Part shown: positions 5,443 through 11,833 of the stretch, piece by piece | Numbering within the stretch: position 1 is the first letter of the stretch | Layout: each line of letters begins with the position of its first letter | Source of the DNA: Nitrospira sp. | GTDB lineage: Bacteria; Nitrospirota; Nitrospiria; Nitrospirales; Nitrospiraceae | DNA length: 11,833 nt | Reading direction: 5' to 3' | Assembly (NCBI GenBank): GCA_025360665.1 | Contig: JANYBU010000116.1 | Coordinates: 1-11,833 of the forward strand | Made by a program: the position numbers and the translations under genes | Notes under the pieces: model-generated | Seen by the model: the letters and a program-made list of their open reading frames with translations, nothing else | Database searches by the model: none | Told to the model about the DNA's origin: nothing

Positions 5443-6732
5443 CTACCTCCCTCGTCCTCCGCCTCCTTGACCGCCCCCGCCATGATGCCCTCCGCCACCA
5501 AACCCCCTCGGGGCGATCTGATAGGGCACGCGTGGCATCTGCTGGAGGGTCGGAGGATGGATCTGGTTCATCGTCGGAGGTAATTGTCTTTGTCCAGTCG
5601 GGGGAACGCCCGCCGCTGCTTGCGGGGGCTGTAAAAACTGCTGAAGTGGGCGAGCTGACCGTGAGCCAGAAATCGGAGTCTGTTGCGCGGCGGATGGAGC
5701 GCCGCTCGGTGACGGGAAGAACGGATTCAGCTGACGGATATCGGTCAAGGTTCTCGATCCCGTCGAGGGCGGCATCTGATATATAACGTCGGGTTGATTG
5801 CCGATGTGCGGTGGTGCTGTCGGTGTGTTGTGCGTGATTTCGTTCAACGTTCGCAGAACAGTCTGCGATCCCGGCGCCGCCGTGATCTGATGGCGTGGCA
5901 TGGTCGGCTGCCTCGTTCCCGGTGCAGGGGGAACGGGCGGTTGTGGCGGCGATGGCGGCTGTCTTGTGGTAATCACTTGTTGTGCCACTTGGACATGCGG
6001 ACTTGTGGGATATAAGCCTTGTGCGACGCTCAGGAGAGCTAGGATCTGGGCCGACCCCGCCCATTGAGAGGGATAGACAGCCGGCGAGACGAGCACCCAA
6101 TCCGTCCAGGCTTGCGAGACCATGGCGTTCGATTGCACCCGATTCAAGATGTCTTGGCGTTGCTGGGCCGCCTGCTGTGTCTGCTCTGCGGTCGAGGCTT
6201 GTGCCAAGGCCTGATTCGCCGCATCGAGGTCCTGTTGTAGTTGGTCATTTTCCTGTTGCAGCGCGACGAGCTGATGCCGGGCGTCCTCGTTCTCCCGCAA
6301 GGCCGCGATGGCATGTCCCACTTCTTCCGTATCGATCTGGGCTACCAGATCCGTTCTGACAACGATGGTGTCGCCATCGAGCGTCGTGTTGGTCTCTTGC
6401 TCCAGGACAAGGACCAAACCAGCGGTATAGGTTCGAATTTCGTCTTTCGTCACATCTAGACCGTCCACGATGGTGATGCTTTCGAGGTAGACGGCGACCT
6501 GTTCCAGGGCATTTCGCTTGGCCGTTTCGGTGGCCAGGCGGATGGCGTCTTCTCTGGTGTCACGGTCTCCCATCCGGTGTTCACCCTGGGCGGTCACGAC
6601 TCGGACTTCTGCCAGAGTCACTGACGGCCAGACAGACAGGATGACAAAGAGGGTGAAGATGCTCAGGCTCAGCAAGGGGATGCGAGGGAATGCCACGCGG
6701 GTGGGTGCCTGTGGAGTAAAGATGTCTGGCAT
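5443..6732 (-). CDS. Exported protein with FlgT-N/LPP20-like domain, coiled coil and Pro/Gly-rich tail
   Basis: The 429-residue product starts at ATG 6732, chosen because GGTGAGG (6742-6736) sits 3 nt upstream of it; a GTG at 6741 would overlap that site. A signal peptide runs to VTLA-EV at residue 41. Residues about 42-135 (EVRVVTAQGEHRMGDRDTR, then the ATETAKRNALEQVAVYLES helix and TAGLVLVLEQ) fit the N-terminal domain found in FlgT and related LPP20-type proteins. A coiled coil follows at about 140-200 (RENEDARHQL...LQQENDQLQQDL). From about residue 258 the chain is Pro/Gln/Ser-rich and low in predicted structure, ending in a Gly/His tail (FGGGGHHGGGGQGGGGRGR). It should act in the periplasm or at the outer membrane together with the LPP20-like protein encoded immediately downstream. 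The exact role is unknown; the disordered tail could span the envelope or bind metal. Confidence 0.7.
   Translation of the reverse strand: MPDIFTPQAPTRVAFPRIPLLSLSIFTLFVILSVWPSVTLAEVRVVTAQGEHRMGDRDTREDAIRLATETAKRNALEQVAVYLESITIVDGLDVTKDEIRTYTAGLVLVLEQETNTTLDGDTIVVRTDLVAQIDTEEVGHAIAALRENEDARHQLVALQQENDQLQQDLDAANQALAQASTAEQTQQAAQQRQDILNRVQSNAMVSQAWTDWVLVSPAVYPSQWAGSAQILALLSVAQGLYPTSPHVQVAQQVITTRQPPSPPQPPVPPAPGTRQPTMPRHQITAAPGSQTVLRTLNEITHNTPTAPPHIGNQPDVIYQMPPSTGSRTLTDIRQLNPFFPSPSGAPSAAQQTPISGSRSARPLQQFLQPPQAAAGVPPTGQRQLPPTMNQIHPPTLQQMPRVPYQIAPRGFGGGGHHGGGGQGGGGRGR
5445..5450 (-). promoter_or_regulatory. Ribosome binding site setting the GTG start of the LPP20-like gene
   Basis: On the minus strand GGAGGT lies 5 nt before GTG 5439. 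It overlaps the stop codon (5443-5445) of the upstream gene by one base, indicating translational coupling. Confidence 0.7.
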
Positions 6733-7140
6733 CGCCCTCACCTGCTGGATCGGACTGAGGCACCAGGGACTGACTCGTTGACAGCCACGAGGCCAAGTCT
6801 AAGCATAGCACCGACATCGACCGCTGTGCCAGGAGCCGTCCCACCCGCATGAACCCTAACCCGCACTACACATGAGCGCTTCTGCTGCAATCGCCGATGC
6901 CTGACTCAAGCGAGACGGGCGAGACTGGCGGGAAAAGCGCGACAGGCAGGGACAGGGCTCACACGTCACGCGAGTCTCGCTCCTCGCGCTTGTCGCGCGC
7001 CACTCCGCCATTTCGCGACGAACCGTCACGAATAATGCGGGCTATGGATCGTGCGGGCGAGGCCTTGCCTCGCTTGCCTTGGCGGAAAACGCCATGATAG
7101 CGTAGATGTTCCCTTGGAATGGAATAGAAAGAACTGCTCT
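6733..7140. other. Divergent intergenic region of 408 nt
   Basis: This gap separates the minus-strand envelope operon from the plus-strand operon starting at 7141. It should hold both promoters. On the minus strand TATGCT at 6807-6802 is a possible -10 for the envelope operon, with CTGGCA at 6832-6827 as a poor -35 at 19 bp, so I do not call it. The main visible structure is the GC-rich 9-nt-unit inverted repeat at 6910-6998. Short frames inside the gap are Ser/Arg-rich products of the repeats and are not genes. Confidence 0.6.
6910..6998. repeat. Inverted repeat built of 9-nt units (GC-rich arm)
   Basis: The left arm is in an exact 9-nt register with units starting at 6910, 6919, 6928, 6937 and 6946: GCGAGACGG, GCGAGACTG, GCGGGAAAA, GCGCGACAG, GCAGGGACA. 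The right arm, read on the minus strand, has units at 6998-6990, 6989-6981, 6980-6972 and 6971-6963: GCGCGACAA, GCGCGAGGA, GCGAGACTC, GCGTGACGT. Arms can pair in more than one register, for example GCGCGACA (6937-6944) with TGTCGCGC (6991-6998), or GCGAGAC (6910-6916) with GTCTCGC (6974-6980). It shares its architecture, but not its sequence, with the element at 4712-4790. Confidence 0.7.
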
Positions 7141-8163
7141 GTGCACACGTCAATCAGCCTTGATCGCGGATGGTCGATTCGGATACTGGCCGTATCCTTT
7201 TTCTTTCTCTATCTGGTCCTTCCGAGAGACGCGGCGGTTGCCACTGTATCGGCGCCAGCTCCTGCCTCAACGGCTCCGGCCGAACACGTGATTCTCATTG
7301 TCCTCGAAGGATTCGGCCAAGACTCCCTGAAAGGTGGCACGATGCCGACCCTCAGCCGGTTGATCAAGGAAGGGGCTGTCACCTGGTCTGCCACGGCGGT
7401 GAAGCCTGCGTTACGGCTGCCGACGATGGCGTCATTGATTACGGGGATGCCGGTCGAGAAACACGGCATTACCTGGAACACCTTCGAATTCAGCCGCGGC
7501 TACCCACGCGCCCCGAGCGTGTTCGATTACCTCGATCTCAGCGGGGGGCGCGACAGCGCAATTTTCCTCATGGACGAGTCGCTCTATCAGTTGGCAAGAC
7601 CCGAGCCCTACACGGATTACCAGATGTGCGGGCCTCTGAAGCCTGAGTGCAGCACGGACCGGATCGTGTCCTATATCCGCCAATACTTCAACAAAGCGAC
7701 CAGCGGCCATGGCTACGGGCATGCCGTCCTTTCGTTGCCGCATTTCCTGGTCGTGCATCTTCCTGAGGCGGGTCGAGCGGGTGCGTCACGAGGTTGGGCT
7801 TCGAAGGAGTACCGTGACGCCCTTCGCACTGTGGATAGGGCTATACAATCCGTGTTGGACATCTATCAAGAGCAGGGGCTGACCAACCGGACGACCTTGT
7901 TCGTGACGTCGCTCAGTGCCCAAGGCAGGGATGCGGACCAGGAACAGGCTGACACGGCCGTTCCGATGGTTCCGTGGATTGCCTCGGGGGTGGGGATTAA
8001 ACATGGCCTCGCGATTCATCAGCCGGTCTCCATTTTAGATACCGGCGCGACCGTGATGAGGACGTTGGGATTACAGACACATACCGAATGGGACAGTCAT
8101 GCCGTGGAAGAAATATTTCAGGCTGCCTTTGCCGCGGCCCCACAGGGATCCAGTCTGGAATAG
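7141..8163 (+). CDS. Exported alkaline-phosphatase-superfamily protein, probably a pseudoenzyme
   Basis: Start GTG 7141 gives 340 residues with a good signal peptide (basic R9/R14, hydrophobic ILAVSFFFLYLVL, cut near AVA-TV at 34-35). The fold is that of type I phosphodiesterase/nucleotide pyrophosphatase proteins. HVILIVLEGFGQD stands for the vvlvsiDG strand, MPTLSRLIKEGAVT follows, then LPTMASLITGMPVEKHGITWN for the TfPnhyTLvTG...HGI segment, SKEYRDALRTVDRAI, and VPWIASGVGI. The expected catalytic positions are all changed: metal Asp is E56, the nucleophile Thr/Ser before the L-P is R92, the D-x-x-G-H pair is G211 and A215, and the T-D-H-G motif is T-S257-L258-S259-A260. This pattern points to a non-catalytic scaffold or ligand-binding protein in the periplasm. 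There is no strong ribosome site, so the start rests on the signal peptide. It heads a plus-strand gene string with a 5-nt gap to the next gene. Confidence 0.72.
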   Translation: MHTSISLDRGWSIRILAVSFFFLYLVLPRDAAVATVSAPAPASTAPAEHVILIVLEGFGQDSLKGGTMPTLSRLIKEGAVTWSATAVKPALRLPTMASLITGMPVEKHGITWNTFEFSRGYPRAPSVFDYLDLSGGRDSAIFLMDESLYQLARPEPYTDYQMCGPLKPECSTDRIVSYIRQYFNKATSGHGYGHAVLSLPHFLVVHLPEAGRAGASRGWASKEYRDALRTVDRAIQSVLDIYQEQGLTNRTTLFVTSLSAQGRDADQEQADTAVPMVPWIASGVGIKHGLAIHQPVSILDTGATVMRTLGLQTHTEWDSHAVEEIFQAAFAAAPQGSSLE

Positions 8164-8168
8164 GTCAC

Positions 8169-8606
8169 ATGATGCAGAATGTTAAATGGTACATGATCCG
8201 TTGTCTGATCGGAGGATTGCTGGGTTCTGCGGCGGTTGTCTCGCCGGCCGCGGCCGGTCCGCCTGTTTCGTATACCCAGGAGCACGCCATTACCATCGAC
8301 GCCACCGCCATTAATCCTCAGTCCTGGTGGCAAGTGCCCGGCATCACTCCGTCCATCTATGCGTCGGACCCCGAGTCCATGGATGCCTACAAGACGACCG
8401 AGTCTCGTGCCCTCAAACTGAAGCCGGGGAAATATAAATTTGGGAGCTTCACGTATGATTTTCCGTTCACGGTGACCTTAGAGGGGAAGTTGGAGTTTGC
8501 CCAGTCGCTCGACCAATGTGTGGAGGGACGAGGAACCCAGACCTTAACCATCCGCTGCAGCCGGACCTATCCGCACGGCGGCCAGCGCGATTACCAGTAT
8601 CAGTAG
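8169..8606 (+). CDS. Small exported protein of unknown function
   Basis: Not recognised. The 145-residue product begins with adjacent ATG codons at 8169 and 8172; AGGT at 8162-8165 fits the second slightly better. The signal peptide (KWYMIRCLIGGLLGSAAVVS) is cut near SPAAA-GPP, residue 29. The mature chain of about 116 residues is beta-rich, with an LKPGKYKFGSFTYDFPFTVTLEG stretch and two cysteines (C117, C130) that could form a disulfide in the periplasm. It lies 5 nt behind the phosphatase-like gene and 13 nt before the first HEAT gene, so it should share their transcript. With both neighbours upstream exported, it may partner the phosphatase-like protein. Confidence 0.72.
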   Translation: MMQNVKWYMIRCLIGGLLGSAAVVSPAAAGPPVSYTQEHAITIDATAINPQSWWQVPGITPSIYASDPESMDAYKTTESRALKLKPGKYKFGSFTYDFPFTVTLEGKLEFAQSLDQCVEGRGTQTLTIRCSRTYPHGGQRDYQYQ

Positions 8607-8619
8607 AGGAGCGGTACCA

Positions 8620-9984
8620 ATGGCCCAGGCGCTTGATGATCTATTAGAAGCACTCGAGGATGTCGACGACGCGACCCGCGAGGAGGCATCCAAGGCACTT
8701 GCCGAACTCGCCGATCCCACCACGTTGGACGCGCTGGTCGGTGCCTGTGGAGATGAATATTGGACGGTGCGGGCCCATGCGGGCTGGGGCGTGGCCAGGA
8801 TCGGCGGGGCTAAAGCGGTGGAAGCGCTCATCGTCCTGTTTAACGATTCCATCATGGACGTGCGGAACGATGCCGTGGCGGCCATGGCCTCGATGGGAGC
8901 CACAGCCGTTGATCGCCTGATCACTGCATTGAAGGATGAGCGGTGGCGTGTCCGCGAACATGCCGCGAAAACCTGTGGAGAACTAAAGGATCGAAAATCC
9001 GTCGAGGCACTCATGCTCGTCTGTCGAGATCGCGATGGCGCCGTGAAGAGTGCGGTGACAGAGGCGCTGGGCAAGATCGGCGATTCGAGGGCGATCCCAG
9101 TCCTGATCAAACTTTTCCGTGATCCTTCGAAAACGGTGCGAGAAACAGCCGGGACAGCACTTATCTCTATCGGTCAGCCTTCCGTCGATCCGCTGATTGA
9201 GTGTCTCAAGGATAAAGATTTTGTGGTCCGGTGCCACGCCGCCCGCGCACTCGGTGGGATGACCACCGATTATCAAATCGGCCGAACCTGGGTGCGGGAC
9301 TCTAAAGTCGTCGACGTCCTGATCGCCGCGCTGAAAGATCCGGATCGGGCCGTCCGTGAAGATGCCACGATCGCCCTGGGCCAGATCGGCGATCCACGGG
9401 CCATCGATCCCTTGATCGAGGCGATGAAGGATGGCGCGGTGAAGCGGCATGCCATTGCGTCGCTCGGCATGATCGGCGATCCTCGCGCCTTGCCTCCGGT
9501 GCTGGATGCGTTGAAGGGGAAGGGGATTCGACAGGATGGAACCCCGACGCCAGGCTGTATCGTCAGCGAAGACGCCTTTATCAAGGAAGCGGCGGCGACG
9601 GCGCTCGGCCAGTTCCGTGATCCGCGCGTCATTCCAGATTTGATCATGCTGTTGAAGGACGGCGTGTTACGCGAGAAGGCCAGCGCCGCCCTGGCCACCA
9701 TCGGTGATACGGCGATTGAGCCGTTGATTGCCTTTTTGTATGACCCGAAAGCGTCCGAAGTCATCGCAGAAGGGGAGCGGGTGCTTTCCTATGCGTCGGT
9801 TCGACTCACGGCGAAAGATGCCTTGCGGCAATTGGCGCTTGAAACACTCGAAAAATTGGGGTGGATGCCGGCGCCGGAAGACATCATTGTCAATTCGAGC
9901 GTGGTCGACAATGCCCGAGTGGACATGCCCCTTGGCGACACTGGCCGATTCGGCCCTTCGGGTGATTTTGCCCAAAGGGGCTAG
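8620..9984 (+). CDS. HEAT-repeat protein (PBS-lyase-like repeats), first of three
   Basis: The 454-residue product (ATG 8620, AGAGGAG site at 8606-8612) consists of about 12 HEAT-like repeats of roughly 30 residues in the PBS-lyase style: D-x-x-x-x-V-R-x-x-A-x-x-A-L-G-x-I-G-D-x-R-A-I-x-P-L-I. Trp marks some repeats (DEYWTVRAHA at 45-54, DERWRVREHA at 106-115), with Phe in a third (KDFVVRCHA). Repeat 10 is preceded by an insert at about 300-318 holding C313 (TPTPGCIVSEDAF). An additional loop lies at about 214-228 (TTDYQIGRTWVRDSK). A tail of about 40 residues after LEKLGW415 is not HEAT-like. Such solenoids are protein-binding scaffolds; none of the bilin lyase context of CpcE/F is present. 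No signal peptide, hence cytoplasmic. It is followed 17 nt later by a collinear paralogue. Confidence 0.88.
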   Translation: MAQALDDLLEALEDVDDATREEASKALAELADPTTLDALVGACGDEYWTVRAHAGWGVARIGGAKAVEALIVLFNDSIMDVRNDAVAAMASMGATAVDRLITALKDERWRVREHAAKTCGELKDRKSVEALMLVCRDRDGAVKSAVTEALGKIGDSRAIPVLIKLFRDPSKTVRETAGTALISIGQPSVDPLIECLKDKDFVVRCHAARALGGMTTDYQIGRTWVRDSKVVDVLIAALKDPDRAVREDATIALGQIGDPRAIDPLIEAMKDGAVKRHAIASLGMIGDPRALPPVLDALKGKGIRQDGTPTPGCIVSEDAFIKEAAATALGQFRDPRVIPDLIMLLKDGVLREKASAALATIGDTAIEPLIAFLYDPKASEVIAEGERVLSYASVRLTAKDALRQLALETLEKLGWMPAPEDIIVNSSVVDNARVDMPLGDTGRFGPSGDFAQRG

Positions 9985-10001
9985 CAGGTTGCGAAAAAAA
10001 C

Positions 10002-11084
10002 ATGGCTGATGCGGTAGCTGAACAGATCGCTGCTCTCAAAGACGAGGATTGGGCGATTCGCGAAGAGGCCGCCACGATGCTTGGCACACTTCGGGATCCA
10101 AGGGCTGTGGTGCCGTTGGTTTCCGTGCTTCATGACGGCGATCGCGCGGTCCGCGATGCGGCGATCGGCGCCCTCTTGGCCATCGGAGAGCCAGCCGTGA
10201 CGACGCTAGGTGCCTGCCTCTCCGATCCGGTGCTCACGGTTCAGGAGTTGGCCTCGTCGGTATTGGCTACCATTGCCGATGCGCGGGTGCTCGTGCCGCT
10301 CGTCAAGGCGCTTGGGAGCCCTGATTGGATTGTGCGGATGCACGCTGCCAAGGCGTTGGGTCGGATTAAAGACCCTGGAGCGGTAGCGCCGCTGGTGCCG
10401 CTTCTACAAGATTCAGTGAAGGCCGTGCGCGAGGAGACGTCCACAGCCCTCGCTGCCATGGGGGAGGCGGCGTTGTCATCGCTGCTCGTCGCGTTGACCC
10501 ATGCTGAATGGCTGGTGCGGTTGCATGCGGTTGAGGCTCTAGGGAAAACGCGGTCGCCGGAGGCTGTGGCCCCTCTGTTATCGGTACTCTTCAACGATCG
10601 GGACAGGGCGGTTCGCGAGGATGCAGTCCGCGCGCTGGGTCAGATCGGAGATGCGCGCGCGGTAGAGTTCCTCGTGACAGCGATGAAAGAGCCGGGGCTG
10701 CGGCCGCTGGCGGTAGAGGCACTGGGCCGGATCGGTGATCGTCGTGCGGTGCCGGTGCTGATCGCGGTTCTTGAAGGAGTGGACCGACCGGAGATCTCGC
10801 GGCCGATCGATGGCTGCGGCGATCAGTGGGATGAAGAAATACTGACGTTGGGCGCTGCCGTCAGAGCGTTGGGCACGATCCGAGACGAGGCGGCCATGCC
10901 ATCGCTCTTGAAGGCGCTCCGCCATACAGTGACGCGAGCAGAAGCCGCCGACGCGCTGACTCGATTCGGTTCCGCCGTGATTGCGCCATTGCTGGCCGTG
11001 CTGGCACGCGAGTCGGATGACAACATCCGTTACCATGTTAAAGACACGTTGGCCAAGGTAGGCTGGCGGTCTGGTCGTGTCTAG
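10002..11084 (+). CDS. HEAT-repeat protein (PBS-lyase-like repeats), second of three
   Basis: The 360-residue product (ATG 10002, no good ribosome site, possibly coupled to the gene before) has about 11 HEAT-like repeats. Trp-marked repeats occur at DEDW17, SPDW109 and HAEW170, each followed by an V/I-R-x-x-A helix. The C-terminal five repeats align in order with those of the upstream protein. This includes the DRAVREDA repeat, the short following repeat (KEPGLRPLAVEALGRIGD), and an insert at about 259-279 with C272 (PIDGCGDQWDEE) where the upstream protein has its own Cys insert. Both proteins end their solenoid in LxKxGW. It lacks the 40-residue tail of its neighbour. The likely role is a protein-interaction scaffold in the cytoplasm; partners are unknown. 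Confidence 0.87.
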   Translation: MADAVAEQIAALKDEDWAIREEAATMLGTLRDPRAVVPLVSVLHDGDRAVRDAAIGALLAIGEPAVTTLGACLSDPVLTVQELASSVLATIADARVLVPLVKALGSPDWIVRMHAAKALGRIKDPGAVAPLVPLLQDSVKAVREETSTALAAMGEAALSSLLVALTHAEWLVRLHAVEALGKTRSPEAVAPLLSVLFNDRDRAVREDAVRALGQIGDARAVEFLVTAMKEPGLRPLAVEALGRIGDRRAVPVLIAVLEGVDRPEISRPIDGCGDQWDEEILTLGAAVRALGTIRDEAAMPSLLKALRHTVTRAEAADALTRFGSAVIAPLLAVLARESDDNIRYHVKDTLAKVGWRSGRV

Positions 11085-11113
11085 CAGAATGTTCGAGTGA
11101 CGGAACTGGTTAT

Positions 11114-11833
11114 ATGGCCAAGGAAAGTATTGAAGCGCTGGTCTCTGAGCTTGTCCATGAAGAGGACTGGCGACGGATGCGGGCGACCGCGGCCTGCCTG
11201 TCGGGCGGGCCGCGCGCGGTTCAAGCGCTCATTCACGCGCTGCAGACTGGCTCGCCGGCGTTGAAAGCCGAGGCGGCGGCCATGCTGGCGCGCGTGAACG
11301 ATCCTCAGGCCGGCGTGCCCTTGGTCGGCTTGCTTCAGGATGAAGAAGAAACTGTCTGCAAGGCCGGCGCGTCAGCCTTGGAACATATGGCAGGGGTGCT
11401 GGACGAGACGACTGCAGCGGCGCTGGCCTCGCTGCTCTATGCTACGAAGGATGAGGGGATTCGCGTGACGGCCTCGCAGTTGTTGGGGGTCATTCCGAAT
11501 GCGATCGCGCCGCTCTGCGAGATGTTGACCCATCAGGACCCAGAGGCGCAGATCATGGCCGCGACGATGCTGGAACATCTGCTCGATCCCCGTTCGGTGG
11601 ACGCGTTCATCAATGCGATGGGGCAGCCGGCCGTTCGCGACATTGCCGTGCGGACGCTCAAGAAGTTGAGCGCGATTCGTGAACGCATCGACGAGGTGTT
11701 TGACGCGCTGCGCGCGATTGAGGAGTTGAGCGAACGGGAAGAGGCGCGCATGAGCACTGTGATCAATCTGCTGGCCATCGGGCGTCCAAGCGTGGAGATT
11801 TTGATCGAGTATCTGGAAGATGACGATTGGGTG
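11114..11833 (+). CDS. HEAT-repeat protein, third of three (truncated by window end)
   Basis: From ATG 11114 the frame is open for 240 codons to the window edge with no stop. The product starts MAKESIEALVSEL and continues with HEAT-like repeats, for example EEDWRRMRATAACL, LKAEAAAMLARVNDPQAGVP, VTASQLLGVIPNAIAPL and AATMLEHLLDPRSV. The repeats are more divergent than in the two preceding proteins. The N-terminal HEEDW repeat again has the Trp in the position seen in the second protein. A charged helical stretch (ERIDEVFDALRAIEELSEREEA) lies at about 189-212. The gap to the previous gene is 29 nt. The true length and any C-terminal domain lie outside the window. Confidence 0.85.
   Translation, partial: MAKESIEALVSELVHEEDWRRMRATAACLSGGPRAVQALIHALQTGSPALKAEAAAMLARVNDPQAGVPLVGLLQDEEETVCKAGASALEHMAGVLDETTAAALASLLYATKDEGIRVTASQLLGVIPNAIAPLCEMLTHQDPEAQIMAATMLEHLLDPRSVDAFINAMGQPAVRDIAVRTLKKLSAIRERIDEVFDALRAIEELSEREEARMSTVINLLAIGRPSVEILIEYLEDDDWV

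Noticed and set aside
5423..6100. 225-codon minus-strand frame inside the FlgT-like gene
   Set aside because: Shifted-frame shadow; Ser/Thr/Arg-rich composition and no domain, while the other frame has a signal peptide and recognisable domain.
8544..9764. Several long minus-strand frames over the HEAT genes
   Set aside because: Mirror frames produced by the repetitive GC-rich HEAT codons; they yield low-complexity Ser/Arg/Ala proteins.
8620..11084. Bilin lyase (CpcE/CpcF) annotation for the HEAT proteins
   Set aside because: PBS-lyase-type repeats alone are generic scaffolds, and no phycobiliprotein context exists here.

Overview
The window reads like a piece of a GC-rich, Gram-negative-type genome, most plausibly a Nitrospira-like (Nitrospirota) bacterium. 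This is an inference from the overall gene style: chains of PBS-lyase-type HEAT-repeat genes, LPP20/FlgT-like envelope proteins, and a GCAGGATGCTGAAAAAG-type intergenic word that I recall from Nitrospira. No rRNA or other phylogenetic marker is present to prove it.

Region 1 (1-1654) is accessory DNA. It opens with the last 33 codons of an ISL3-type transposase. A two-gene overlapping module follows: a stand-alone, soluble-looking GT51 peptidoglycan glycosyltransferase domain (355-1038) and a nucleotidyltransferase-fold protein (962-1654). Sampled stretches here are 37-40% GC against about 58% in the HEAT genes, which suggests lateral acquisition. This pair is the best candidate in the window for an undescribed system.

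Region 2 (1655-4639) holds an unrecognised coiled-coil plus beta-rich protein (1897-2763) and a ParE-type toxin-antitoxin pair with its own recognisable promoter (2816-3360). Convergent to these, on the minus strand, is a large alpha/beta-hydrolase-like protein (3368-4639) whose nucleophile elbow lacks the serine.

Region 3 (4640-7140) is a minus-strand two-gene unit for exported proteins with LPP20-like and FlgT-N-like domains (6732 down to 4873). It is bracketed by two intergenic elements (4712-4790 and 6910-6998). Both are built the same way: degenerate units in an exact 9-nt register, arranged as inverted arms. They differ completely in base composition.

Region 4 (7141-11833, running off the window) is a plus-strand gene string with gaps of 5 to 29 nt. 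It encodes an exported alkaline-phosphatase-superfamily protein whose catalytic residues appear to be replaced (a likely pseudoenzyme), a small exported protein of unknown function, and three consecutive HEAT-repeat proteins. The first two HEAT proteins share a collinear layout, including a Cys-containing insert at the same point. The close spacing suggests one transcript, but the first two products carry signal peptides and the HEAT proteins do not, so a joint function is not evident from sequence alone.
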